Positions 36,540 to 48,200 of a DNA stretch of 64,000 bases are shown here, piece after piece (position 1 is the stretch's first letter; each line of letters starts with the position of its first letter). Made by a program: the position numbers and the translations under genes. This DNA is from Mesorhabditis belari (lineage: Eukaryota > Nematoda > Chromadorea > Rhabditida > Rhabditidae): the NCBI GenBank assembly GCA_958450365.1, contig CAUEEP010000920.1, positions 149,501 to 213,500 on the forward strand. The letters are read 5' to 3'. Under the pieces are notes generated by a model. That model did no database searches and had not been told where the DNA came from. It saw nothing but the letters and a program-made list of their open reading frames with translations.

Positions 36540-38160
36540 CCGCCATTAGCATCAATACATTTTCTTAAGCGCAAATCATCAATGGCTTTTTCAATGGTGC
36601 TGATAGAGATTTCGTTCTATGTCTCGCTTCTCGGAGTCAATTGATTTGTCGGCTTGTCGGCTGCCTTGCTTTCAAGTATCGGCCATATTGAGTGATCTAA
36701 GGGATTGAGAGCAGGAGAGTTTGATGGTCATCCGCCTGGGCGTTGTTGACTGGTGTCCACGGTGATGCAATCTGGGAAGTCGTTGGAGATCCAATCTTGT
36801 GTATCAACAGCCTTGTGAGATGGAGCACCGTCTTGTCGAAAAACCCAATCATTATTGGCACCAAAGTGCGCGCCAAGGCAAAGCTTCTTTTTCAAGTATT
36901 GGGTTGATGGAAAAGTCCTTTCGGATTTTTTGGGAGAGTACCTTAAATTTGTCCAATTTTGACGTTTTATAGCTCATCCTAAAGCTGAATTCAAGACGGA
37001 TCGATCGGTAAAAATCGTTTTGAGCTACCTCTTTTCTAAAAGTTTTTACAGTTGTTTTAGTAAAGGGCGGCAGAGCCAAAAAATGGCTGTTTTCACGTTT
37101 CGTTAGTTTTCCGTGCAGAAACCTAGGCTAAAAACATGTGTTTTTTCCTTCGTTTTTCTCGTTTTTTGTTTTATCATTTTTTTTGATGTTATTTTAGGGT
37201 ACAATACAATTATAGTATATACTATATACTATACAATTATAGTATATAGTATATACTATAATTGTATATATTTTAGGGTACAATACAATTATATATATTT
37301 TAGGGTACAATACAATTATAGTATATACTATATACTATAATTGTATTGTACCCTAAAATAACATCAAAAAAAAATGATAAAACAAAAAAACGAGAAAAAC
37401 GAAGGAAAATCGCGAAAAGCGGCGGAAAGGCTATTGATCTGAGGGTCGCTGGTTCGACTTCCACCGGTGACAATATTTTTCAAAAATTTTTTGCTAAGAT
37501 TCTGAAAATGCGTGCCTAGGGGTTACTTTTGACGCCGATCACGAAACACATGTTTTTAGCCTAGGTTTCTGCACGGAAAACTAACGAAACGTGAAAACAG
37601 CCATTTTTTGGCTCTGCCGCCCTTTACTAAAACAACTGTAAAAAATTTTAGAAAAGAGGTAGCTCAAAACGATTTTTACCAATCGATCCGTCTTGAATTC
37701 AGCTTTAGGATGAGCTATAAAACGTCAAAATTGGACAAATTTAAGGTACTCTCCCAAAAAATCCGAAAGGACTTTTCCATCAACCCAATATATCGACGTA
37801 AACTTGCTTGTCAAACTTTCTTGACTTCAGCCCAAATCATGATTTGTTGAGGCTTTTGTTGTCTTGAAACAATTCTGTCGTCCAACGGAAGAGGTTCTTT
37901 GGACCAAGTTTGATCCTTCTGATGGTTGTGGGCCTGCTCAATATCAAGCTACTTTTCATTAGTGAAGAGGATCTTCCGGTGTCGGCCAGCACCAAATCGC
38001 TTTAAAAGTCGTTTGCAACGTTCCAAACGCTTTCTTTTCATTGAATCTGTCAAAAAGTCTGTTGAGGTCAACATAGTCAAGTTTCGTTAACGTTGCTTGT
38101 GTGTGGCGAGTTCTACGTTGACGCAACGGTATATTGTTAGCAAGCATTATATTAGCAATG
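36540..38160 (-). pseudogene. maT/mariner transposase pseudogene, split by an insertion
   Basis: On the minus strand, 38160-37800 carries the N-terminal half (IEQAHNHQKDQTW, QKPQQIMIWAEV) and 36890-36540 the C-terminal half (WVFRQDGAPSHKAVDTQDW, SPALNPLDHSIWPILESKA, STIEKAIDDLRLRKCIDANG). The order and motifs are those of a Tc1/mariner-superfamily transposase of the maT type, with a second Asp in DHSIW. Several stops and frameshifts are present, and a 0.9 kb palindromic element interrupts it at 36899-37788. Confidence 0.8.
36899..37788. mobile_element. Large palindromic mariner-type element
   Basis: Ends TTGGGTTGATGGAAAAGTCC and the complement at 37788, TA on each side. The arms 36899-37200 and 37340-37788 are inverted copies; the right arm has an extra stretch of about 150 bp (about 37400-37550). 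The centre (37200-37340) is a dense AT palindrome built of GTATATAC and GGGTACAATACAATTAT units. Both arms include the body of the 142-bp MITE at 33640. It is inserted in the maT transposase pseudogene. Confidence 0.85.
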
Positions 38161-38745
38161 TCGATTTATCAGTAAAACAATACTTGATAAACAAATAATA
38201 ATTGATTACTATTGTTAGGTAAATGCCGTTCATCGACGTTTTTTGTTTGTTCCTCAGTGAGCAGGTGCATTGACAGATATCTAGTTGGCAATTAAAGGAA
38301 TGAAATTATTTGTTCGTATAATCGATTTCGATCAATAGGGCTATGTAATTGCCTTGTGCCATTAAAGAGGTTCGCTAGTTCGTACTTGACCTAGGGTCTT
38401 TGTCTTTTTTTATGACGTCTATGTCTTTGTATGACGTATGTCCTTTTATTGATGATTCCTCTTGATTCCTTAAACTTCCATAATTAATGTAAGTCTAACG
38501 ATAACTTTCAGCCAAAGCCGAATTTAGTGCTTGTATTATTTTAAAGGTCATTGCCTTGCCTCTCTTTAATTTTTTTGCAAAAGTTTAATATTTATTTGAA
38601 ACTCAGCCTTTGTTCTTTCTCTTCACATCTTTTAAGATCAAGATGAAGCTTTAGAAGTTTGAGTGTAGCGCGCAGTGGGCCAATTGAGGCTTCATGTCAT
38701 GACTATAGCCGATAAACAATCGCTGGTAAGTTTGTAAGCTTGTGA

Positions 38746-38966
38746 TTTATCTACTATATATAAAAGAGCAGTGTCTGTCGGTCTGTACGGGCTTAGGGAT
38801 TTTTGAGAAAGTCTCAAAATACAATATAGTTGTACCATTTAAAATAAAAAATTCAAAAATTCAAAATTAAGTGGCACTAGGGGGGAGGGGGGTAGAACCT
38901 GGGTCCATAGACAAGCGTGCCCCTGACTGCGCCACGGCGATCAAAAGTGGTTTCATCGCTGGTATC
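38746..38966 (-). mobile_element. tRNA-derived SINE, copy 1 of a pair
   Basis: Read on the minus strand, a head with CCGTGGCGCAGTCAGGGG (A-box-like) leads through an AT-rich body to a tail with ACCGACAGACACTGCTCTTT and TATATATAGTAG. Confidence 0.65.
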
Positions 38967-39270
38967 TACTATATATAAAGGAGCATGTATGTCTGTCTGT
39001 CTGTCTGTCTGTCTGTACGGGCATTTTCTTAGCCGTTTTCATTTTCTTAGTGTTTTGACCAATAAAGCTAAAATAAAGCTAACTTCTTTAGAAAACCTTA
39101 GAATATATCGTAGTTGTGCCATTAAAAAAAATTTTTTAAATCCAAGTTGGGCGAAACACCCGGGAATCGAACCTGCGTCGTGTGGGCCGTAGACAAGCGC
39201 ACTTCCGACCCCGCCACGGTGACAAAAACCATGCGCCATATGCTGTTAGGCGGGTTTTTCGGCTGGTGAA
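38967..39270 (-). mobile_element. tRNA-derived SINE, copy 2 of a pair
   Basis: Same orientation and directly abutting the first. The head has an A-box-like CCGTGGCGGGGTCGGAAG and a perfect B box GGTTCGATTCC; the tail has a CAGACAGACAGACAGACA run and TATATATAGTAG. The head folds as a plausible degenerate tRNA, so origin from a tRNA gene is likely. Confidence 0.75.
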
Positions 39271-39529
39271 AAATAAAAACAAAAGTCGATGTACTTTTTG
39301 CAGCTATTTAGCAAAAATGCTGGAATCTATCACCCTTTACACTAACAATTTGCAATGATACGGTAATTACTGTGGAAGTAGTACAGTAGTTAAACAATTA
39401 CATAAGTAAGTGTTTCAAGTTTATGGAAATTTCGTTTATATTGATAATGTTTGTTTAGATCTAACGATTGTATAAGTCTTCCTTTAAGTCAAAAAAATTC
39501 AAATTTGAATGCGAAACTTTCAGTCAACA
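39271..39529. other. Upstream region of the zinc-finger gene
   Basis: Short AT-rich stretch. An AACTTTCAG acceptor ends at 39523, six bases before the chosen ATG at 39530, consistent with trans-splicing. Confidence 0.5.
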
Positions 39530-42500
39530 ATGAGAGAATGCGAGGATGATGTCGAAAATGAAAATCCCGAAGAGCATCAAGAAGCGCAAGAGGTTAGGAT
39601 TTTATCTGTATCCTGGAAAATCAATTTCCAGAAAGTTCCACCAAAAGCATCCTACTCGGCGCCCGGGGGATTCACTCTATACTTGGTCGAAATGTTCAAT
39701 CTCTTCCATAAGGATTCAACGCTTTCGGAAAAATTGAGGCAATTAGTTTTGAATTGGATGTTCATCAAATGAATTTTAGTCAATTAGCCGAGGCGAATGG
39801 TTACGTACATTCGATGAACGAAGATGGTTCGTTAAGTAGAGTGCGATTGCTTAGACATTATGTAGGTTTTTATCTTTAAAGGAAAAACTCATTTTGCAAT
39901 ATGAAAAAGCTTTCCTAGGGAAAGGGTTGGGTTTTCGGGCTTAAGGATTTGCTCAAAGAGCTTCTATTTGATAAGAATAGCTCAAGAAAGAAAAAAAACA
40001 ACATTTTTGCCGAAAAAGATAAATTGGTCTAATGTTTATTTCATTTTCATGAATTTCAGTACAACCTTCTTGATGTCGAAAAAAGGAATCAATTTGAGCT
40101 ACAGGCCCGGGAAAACATTTCCCGCCAAAGGCATCTTCATCGGCACCCAAAACGAAGACGGCGAGAATCAGAAGGTAATGGTTTACCCAGGGCTTAATCG
40201 TTGCTTCAAAAATTAATTGAACAATGAATGTTCAAAGTTTTAAATCTCTGACACATCTTTGCTTTCCAGCGTAATTTCTCGTTGCTAGTTGAGACACTGT
40301 CGCCCATAATTTCAATAGTTTACGAGGCTAAGGAATAATGATTGAAACGTTTTGCAAAATGGTATTGATTTTAGATCCTGAAGAACCTTTGTTTCAACCG
40401 GATCTGCAAAAGGTGGAGTCGGAAGCGCGGAGGAATACCTACTCGGAAATCACTTTTTCAACAGAAACCGAACATAGACTCACGCTGGCAAAAAAGGTTC
40501 GCATTCTTAAGTGCCTAAATTTCAAAAGCACCATGCAGTTCTTCTTTAGTACCCACAATTTAAACACTTTTTTGTGATAGATTTTTGAAAAACTCAAAAC
40601 TATTAGAATCTACAAAGCCTAAGCTATCTAATAGTGCTTTAAAGTCAAAATTGGACAAGTTTAAGATAACTAAATCAGTGACACAAGTTTGGCAAAATCG
40701 TTATCCCGCGGATACTAAAGAAGTGTCCACCATGCTCGTTGAATTTTTGTGAGCTGATAAAATCGAAATTTAGGCTATGGAGAATCGAGGGTGTCCCCTT
40801 TGCGTATTTTCGTTCGCCGAAGGGGAGAAAATGCTAATGTTTCCACAATTCTCCATCGTAAGTTCCAAAATTACGCCTACCGGAATACCTCTAATGGTAG
40901 CGCCCCTCCCCCCACGCATAGTCGCGTAGTCGCAAAAATTTTTTACTAAGTCTATTTTTCTAAGCGCCCATCATTTTTTAAAATACATGTTTGGTATCAA
41001 AAAATAGCCCTGAATTTCAGCTTTCATTTGATACTTAAGCGCACACTGTAGCATAAACGGGTGGCGAGAAAAATGCGTTTAAAGTTAGACTAGGCGACGC
41101 TCTGACCGTCATTATAGGGAGCGCTACTATTAGAGGTATTAATCTCAAATGATTTGTAGTTACAGGTCAAACAAATCAAAATAGTAACGGGTTATTATTA
41201 TTTCAGCCGCATCTCTTGCAACACTCGCATGCGACTCTTTATGGATGTCACTTTTGCTTGCAGGCTTATGCAAGTTTCGTTTCTTTGAATACCCACAAAT
41301 GTGATCGATTCGAAGTTTGGAAAAATGAGGAGCGTCACTATAGCAAGGTTTGACTATTAACCCTAAGATTGAAAAATTATGAGTGCTAAAGAATAATAAC
41401 TTTAGTACCAAATGGAGGCGGCTCAGGTATTTTTGGCTTGTTCTGATTGTGGTGCTCATGTCTATTGTGATCCGATTGATCTTCAACAATCTATGTCTTT
41501 TATTGTAAGTTGATTTTAAAAATTCTATAAGTTTGAAAGTACACTTTAGGAAAAACATCAAATCACCCGACTTGTTCCGCTTGTTGTCTACTTTGCAGAT
41601 GAAAAGATCAATGAAAACGGAAACATCTCATTCAAATACACACCCTCGTATGCTCGCGAGTTTTTTGTAAGAAAATTTTTGGAAACCAAAGAATTCAGTT
41701 TTAGGTTTCATGTGAGAAATGTAAAATTACATCATTTGCAACTGGAGAACATGCGGACATTCATTTTTCTGATCCTACAAAGCATCCAGAGATTCGGATA
41801 AGTGAATGCGGAAAGTGCAAAACCTCCTTGCCTCACAGAACTTCATACAGGTAAACTTCATATTGCCCACTAGCTGTGAATATAGTTTAGATGTGTTGCT
41901 TACTAAAATAATGTTATTGTGTAGAAGCTCAAAAGCTTTCTGAAGTAGTTCACTATGCATTCTTTTAGGAAACATCTTCTTAGCTGCTATTTTCACGACA
42001 ATGTCTCGAAGAATTCCATTCTCGTTGCAGATTATCTTAGCACTACGGCTACAATTACGGGGTTCTCATTAACGAGTTTTTTCCTATCAAATTATTTTTT
42101 ATTTAGTGACAAAGATGGGTTCAGGGTTGGAATGAATAGTGGCTTATCAGTTAATGCTTCGATTCAGGAACGAGCACCACCTGCTATCGAATTTGTGAGT
42201 GCAATTTTGTACAAAGTTTACTATTTCAACTTATTTTAAGACTTCAATTAATTTACAGGTAAACGGTCAACAATCGCTAGCGGTCGAGAGAGTGAAAGCG
42301 AAGAACAAAAGGGCTCGAGCACGACAAGATACACCATCCACTTCAATGGCCTCACAACCAGAATTGGGTCATGAGGTGATAATTGATCACTATGAGACTA
42401 AGATAACTGTCTAAAAACACCTACGTTTGCTTCATTTCATCGATTGTCTTAGGAAATAGCAGAAGAACCTCATTCTTTGGATGTTTGGATCAAGAGTGAT

Positions 42501-44699
42501 GCGCAAAAATCGTTCATTCGAAAAACAATCGGAAATACGGATCCAGAACTAGCAGTCGATCTTCGTATCCAGAGAAAGAGGCGCAAATCGACTGCATTGA
42601 ATGATGACGGTACAAAATTTAATCTATAAATAACCTTTAAATGCGTTTAGATATTAAAAATGTTCAAAACCAGAAATCAGTGCTTTACAATGTCTCAATC
42701 AAAAATCACTTGGCTCGATATGAAGAGACCGTTTTTCTCACCAAGAAGTCTTATGATCCAACCTCTATTGTCACAGATCCGTTGGATAAGTGAGTTTTTG
42801 AATTCACGCTCCTAACCAAAAAGATAATGTAAAAAATTCATGCAATTGTTTTTTCAGGGTTCATCTTTGTTTGGTTTGTTATCATTTTGTGTTGGGAGAG
42901 AAAGGTTTCTTGAAACACATGAAGACGTGCCAACCAGGAGTCGATCCATTTGAGACAATAACGGTTGGTTCATTGATGATATCTAAATAATAACATTGTA
43001 GGTGTCTACCCTTCGATCGAGGGGTCTTCGATACATAAATCAGTCTCCATTCCATTGTTGTGAGTGTGATTTCTTTGGATGTTCTCTGCTTTCACTGAGA
43101 GTTCATCTTGCCACCAAACATCAAATCGGAACACATTCATTGCTTCAAGACGGTTAGTGTTATGGACATGAGACATAAGATTTTTGGTGCTAAAGAATGA
43201 AATTATTGATTTCAGAAACTCACGTCGCTGAGATGACAGTTAGTGAACGATTCAATAAGGAGCTTAACCTAGTGAACGGTTTTCTTCCTCGTCGAGTAAT
43301 GGATAGAGCTGCGCCGGCACTAGATGCCATTATAGCTTCTCAAGTTGAGGTATACTTTTTCTAGACTCAATTGATTAACAACTGGTTTCTATGAGCCCTT
43401 TCCAAATAGTGCCCAAATCAACCTTGAAATAACCTTCCATAATATTGCAAGCTATTTAGAAGATTGTACTGTCTGATTCCGATGTTGAGGACACTGTCGG
43501 AATTGAGGATCTTGATCAATTAACAACCGCACCCCTATCATCAAGTCCACAAGTTGTTGTTGACGGGACATCGATGGATGTTGAGACTGAACGATCGATT
43601 GTCAAGAAGCAAAACGGTATTGTATTTTTCCTAAATAACTTTTGAATCAATGGGTAAAGAGAATATAAAAGAGAATATAAACGCTGTTTAGTCTAAACGT
43701 CAAGAAACAACAATTTTTAGTTACAAATGATGTTCTTGCAAAGACGACCACTCCACCAATCAAGAACCATCAGGAAAAGGTTCTTCTTGTGACTTTTTTT
43801 ACTAAAAATTAAACCAATCTTTGTTGATTTATTAATATACACAACTTCAGGACGACCTCCTATGCTTACTGTGCTCGGCAAGGATAATGGGTGGCGTGGA
43901 GAATCTAGAGAAGCATTACAGCTCTCATCGAGAGTCAGCCTGGAATACCTGTCATCTTTGTCCGCCATCCAATCAACGGTAAGTTTTTAGTTTGAGCAAA
44001 AACCTGAAGGCACTTGACTAATTGCTCAAAATCTATAGTACAAGTTTTTCACTTACAGTCGCTGCTTTAGTCATTTTGCCAAACTCGATCTTCTTCTTTA
44101 CCACATCTTGGAATCTCATTGTCGAGTTCCTGAAGTCACAATCGAAAATCGGAACGAAAAAGTAACAGTGAGTTGAAAATGAGCTTTTGGTTGGAAAACG
44201 CATAACTTTTAGTGCATTTTCTGTCCTGCTCTATGCAATTACAGTGGAATTGTTTCACACATTCTTTACTATTGTTCCGAGGTTAAAAAAACCCTACAAT
44301 TATTTAACTTATCAAAAAATCAGGTTCCTTGCTGTCTTTTGTGTGGCCAAGAAAATATAGCTCCTGATAGAAGCAAATGGATCATAAATCATCGTCAACT
44401 GAAACATGACGCACCTTGTGGAAAAATTTGCCAAAACAGGTATGTTCTGTTTGAAAAAACTCTAAAATGTCTGTTATTCAGATTCATTTGTAATCATTGT
44501 GACATAACGATGCGAGCTTTGACTGTAAGTTATTCGGCTTTTTTCATCTAAATCAATAATTTAGCAAGCGGAAAGGCATCGCTGTCCACCAAAAGACAAA
44601 CCCAAACCGACCACATATTATCGCTGTGAATGTGGAGAGATTGATGTATTCAGTCAAAAACAATTTATGAATCACTTTTTGGCGAGTGTCAAGAAATAA
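39530..44699 (+). CDS. Large multi-zinc-finger protein, first part (or separate gene)
   Basis: Many exons starting MRECEDDVENENPEEHQEAQE. After an acidic and basic N-terminal stretch (QRHLHRHPKRRRRESEDPEE) come a series of non-standard C2H2-like fingers: GCPLCVFSF, YGCHFCLQAYASF, FLACSDCGAHVYC, VSCEKCKITSF, SECGKCKTSL, HLCLVCYHFVLGEKGFLKH, HCCECDFFGCSLLSLRVH, LLCLLCSARIMGG, CHLCPPSNQR, CIFCPALCNY, CCLLCGQENI, FICNHCDITMR and YRCECGEID. Spacing varies widely, unlike tandem KRAB-type arrays. This suggests a chromatin or nucleic-acid-binding nuclear protein. The layout recalls C. elegans LIN-13, but I cannot confirm that by motif. The frame ends in TAA (44697-44699) contributed by a MITE; without it the gene may run on into the next entry. 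Intron 39739-39779 appears to be of GC-AG type. Confidence 0.7.
40884..41140. mobile_element. MITE in a zinc-finger gene intron
   Basis: 20-bp terminal inverted repeats AATACCTCTAATGGTAGCGC (40884-40903) and GCGCTACTATTAGAGGTATT (41121-41140). The CCTCTAATAG core resembles the ends of the 44.7-kb element. No coding sequence. Confidence 0.75.
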
Positions 44700-45135
44700 C
44701 GTAAATCCTCTATTAGAGTGGCACCCTCTAAAAGAACGGAACCTCCTGATGCTAATTTTGGCAGCTCACAAATCCAAATCTTTCCCAAATCAAAAAATTT
44801 TCTCCAAAAGTGCTTAAAATGATGCATATGGGTCTTAATTATAATTTAAAAGGCATGGCAGTAAAATTCAAATCGACCCTGGAAAAAATTGACTGAACAT
44901 TTTGAGAAAAAATCATAGGGGGGATCACAGGGATTTTGGAGGGTCGGACATCCGGGGGTGAAACCATGGACATAACTTTTTGTTTTAAATGTGTTTTTCG
45001 TGCGTTTCAAAGCATTTTCAATTGAACTGAAGTGATTTTAACCATGTGGTACCCCCTTATGTGATTTTTTGACCGCTCCAAAAAATGGCACTGAAAAATA
45101 GAGCAGCATGCCGCTCTAATAGAGGATTTACGGTA
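44697..45135. mobile_element. MITE at the end of the first zinc-finger frame
   Basis: Terminal inverted repeats of about 25 bp: TAACGTAAATCCTCTATTAG on the left and the complement of TACCGTAAATCCTCTATTAG on the right. The first three bases of the element supply the TAA stop of the upstream frame. A related interrupted copy is at 33525-34290. Confidence 0.8.
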
Positions 45136-45215
45136 GATGACTATTTAAATTGTTTGTGCAATGCAAAGATTAATGGTTTAGCAAAAACTTTGTGAGATAT
45201 TTTAAAAGATTTCAG

Positions 45216-48200
45216 ATGATTCACTTTGATACAAACGCACAGTGTCATCTTTGCCATACTCAATTGGTTACTTCGCAACACGCGGAACTGCATAGGCTTG
45301 TCGACATTTTGGAAAAACACACAGACGGACAGCGACGGATTGTTGTTTTGGATGAACGATTAATGGAAAATGTAAAAGAGATTTCATACAGATATTTCTA
45401 TTGGAGCAATTTAGGTTCGACTTGGGCCTGATTTTAAGTGGTGTTCACTACAGGAACTTAATCAGATGATACCAAAAGCTCGTAAGAATTTTACTAAACC
45501 TAAACAGCTTTTGCTTTTTCTAATCTTCAAATTGTTTGTATTCAGTTGAATTGAGTTTCCGAGTGAAACTTTGGCAGCAACCAACAGGTTATTTAATGAG
45601 CGTGAAGAGGGGATTTTGCTAACAATTAACTTCCTAAATTTCCTACCGCAGCACAAATATTTCATAGTAGTTCTTTTCCATGTTTAATTTGACTTAAAAC
45701 TGATTGTTGTGAGATGTGAGGATGAGATTTGTACAAAAAATTTCACAATTTGAATTTTTAGTTTTGGATCAACATCAACAGCGTCAAACTCTTGAAATTG
45801 AAAAGAGAAAACGGGAGGAGCAAGTGAAAAGACAAGTGCAACAAGCGACTGAACAAATTCTCCAATCAACCCGAAACCTTCCAGAGAGTCAAAGAAAGAC
45901 TTCGACAAATGAAAAGCGAATGATGAGCACTGTAGCTGAACCTGTACTGCCCCAAAACAGAACAATCACACCACCTTCTACTTCTCAAATATCGCTGTTG
46001 AGATCTTCTCACTCTGGTTCACCGTTTAAACATCCGGAAACAGTCACAACTCAAAGACCTACTCAAATTCTTAGTTTGGCTCATTTTCAAACACAAGCAA
46101 ATGTCACTCAATCCAGAACCGAATATCGACTTGCAATTGACACCGACACGGAGACGGCAAGAAAAAAGCTTGATCAGGCTGTTGACAGTATGGGGAAGAC
46201 ATCAAGAATAAATGTTACTCAAGTTGTGAATCAAAGAATGCAGATCAATGATAATGCTGCATCGAAAGAGGCTCAAAGTGAAAGACAGAACGTACCCTCG
46301 CGACAAGGAGTGCTTGCACAAACGATTGAGACAATCGCAGCACCGTCAAGTGACACCAGTTCAGTTCCCATCGATTTTCCTCCTCCTCCATCAGTGATCT
46401 TTATGGGCGTGGTTCATGCAGGTAGTCTATTGTGATAAAACTAGATAAAACATTAAAAATCACAATTTGCTTTAACTATATGAAACTTTTAGATACTGTG
46501 CCAATAAACATCGAACCACCGCCATCTGTGCAATGTCTGAGTGATCCAGTCTTCCTACCGACAAGAACAGTCGCGGCAGCCGCTCGTGTTGAGAATTCTT
46601 CAACGGTTACAATATGGGATCAACCACCGCCATCTGTGCAATGTCTGAGTGATCCAGTCTTCCTACCGACAAGAACAGTCGCGGCAGCCGCTCGTGTTGA
46701 GAATTCTTCAACGGTTACAATATGGGATCAACCACCGCCATCTGTGCAATGTCTGAGTGATCCAGTCTTCCTACCGACAAGAACAGTCGCGGCAGCCGCT
46801 CGTGTTGAGAATTCTTCAACGGTTACAATTTGCGATCATCCAACGACATGTGAGTTTGTAAGACATAAAATACAGTAGTAGCCGTGATTCGATTATTTAA
46901 TTATTTAATAAGCTTTTAGTTTTATATCAAGTAAATGATGTTGCTTTAGCCCGCGATGACTCTTCACCACAGTTAGTGGCAACAGTTCGTGAAGAAATCG
47001 CACAAAAAGGAGCCAATGTTCAGTCATCAATTCCCGATGATGGAGAAGATGATATCATTTTTGTGGTAAGTGAATTGTTTCTGATAGTAATTTTAATTTT
47101 TATGCCAATATTTTTAAAGCAAACCTGTTTATAAATACACTTACAGGATTCAACCGAAACAAATAAACCCGAGGAGAGAGCAAATTTTGTCCAAGAAGAG
47201 GATGAAGAGTGCATGATTGAAGACATCGTTCCAATGTATGTTCCGAAATATGAGAAACGATGAGAAGTTGATTTTTAGATCAAGTTCTGAAGTAAAAGGA
47301 GGAAGAGAAAGAAAAATTCAATGTCCAAAATGCTCAAAGAAATTTTTCACAAAAGGAAGCTGCGAAGTACATATGAATCATGATCATCGAGTTGATAAAG
47401 GAAGTGAAACGACTGTGAAAGGGGTTGGTATTGGTTGATTTCAAAGATTGAAAAGTTGGAATGACTAAAAAGGTTAAAAATGTTTAAAAAGAGTTGATTC
47501 TTACAAGAATTAAGCGCAATAATTTCCAGACCTACGGCCTACCACATGATGAAAGGAAAAGATTTTACATTTGTGTCATGTGTTCGATTATCTACGATGA
47601 TCCGATGTTTTTCAGAAAGCACATGGGCGAAACACATGGAAACTGGTTACATTTTTTTGAAAAATTTATAGTCAAACAACTTTTCAGTCCTCCCATTGTG
47701 TGCCCGTTGTGTTCTTGTGCGGGATTCAATCAGAAAAGCTCGGAAGCACATTGGAAATTACATGAGAGATATGCAGCAGCATCTGGAGTTCCCAACATGT
47801 GTGTCGAACATGATTTTGTGTTTGGAAAAGTGAGTTTTGCAAATACAGATCGGGATAACTGCTAGACATTCACTTGCCCATTTTCAGGATATCGAGTTGA
47901 TGTTTCACGCCAATTTGATGCACGATGCTAAACTCTTATTCTTCTGTAAAAAATGTTTCTTGGCCTCGTTGGATGGGTCTGTGATCGTACTTCATTTGAA
48001 AATTTGCAAAGCCGCGGTAAGTCGTTTGAAGATTATAAAAAAAACTATGGATTCAGAAACGACCAAATGAAACCTTCCCACCATCGATAAATCTCGAAGG
48101 AGAACAAGCATTGGGGGTCATTTCGGTAAACACTGTCAACTATCAACCGGCTGATGAAAATGCATGGATAAAGGTGAAACAGAAATACCAGAAATCCCTA

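Noticed and set aside
37430..37480. Possible tRNA gene near GGTTCGACTTCC
   Set aside because: Only a B-box-like motif and weak upstream match; it lies in the extra piece of one palindrome arm and lacks a full cloverleaf.
38990..39020. GTCTGTCTGTCTGTCTGT as a stand-alone microsatellite
   Set aside because: It is the tail of the SINE copy, so I annotated it there.
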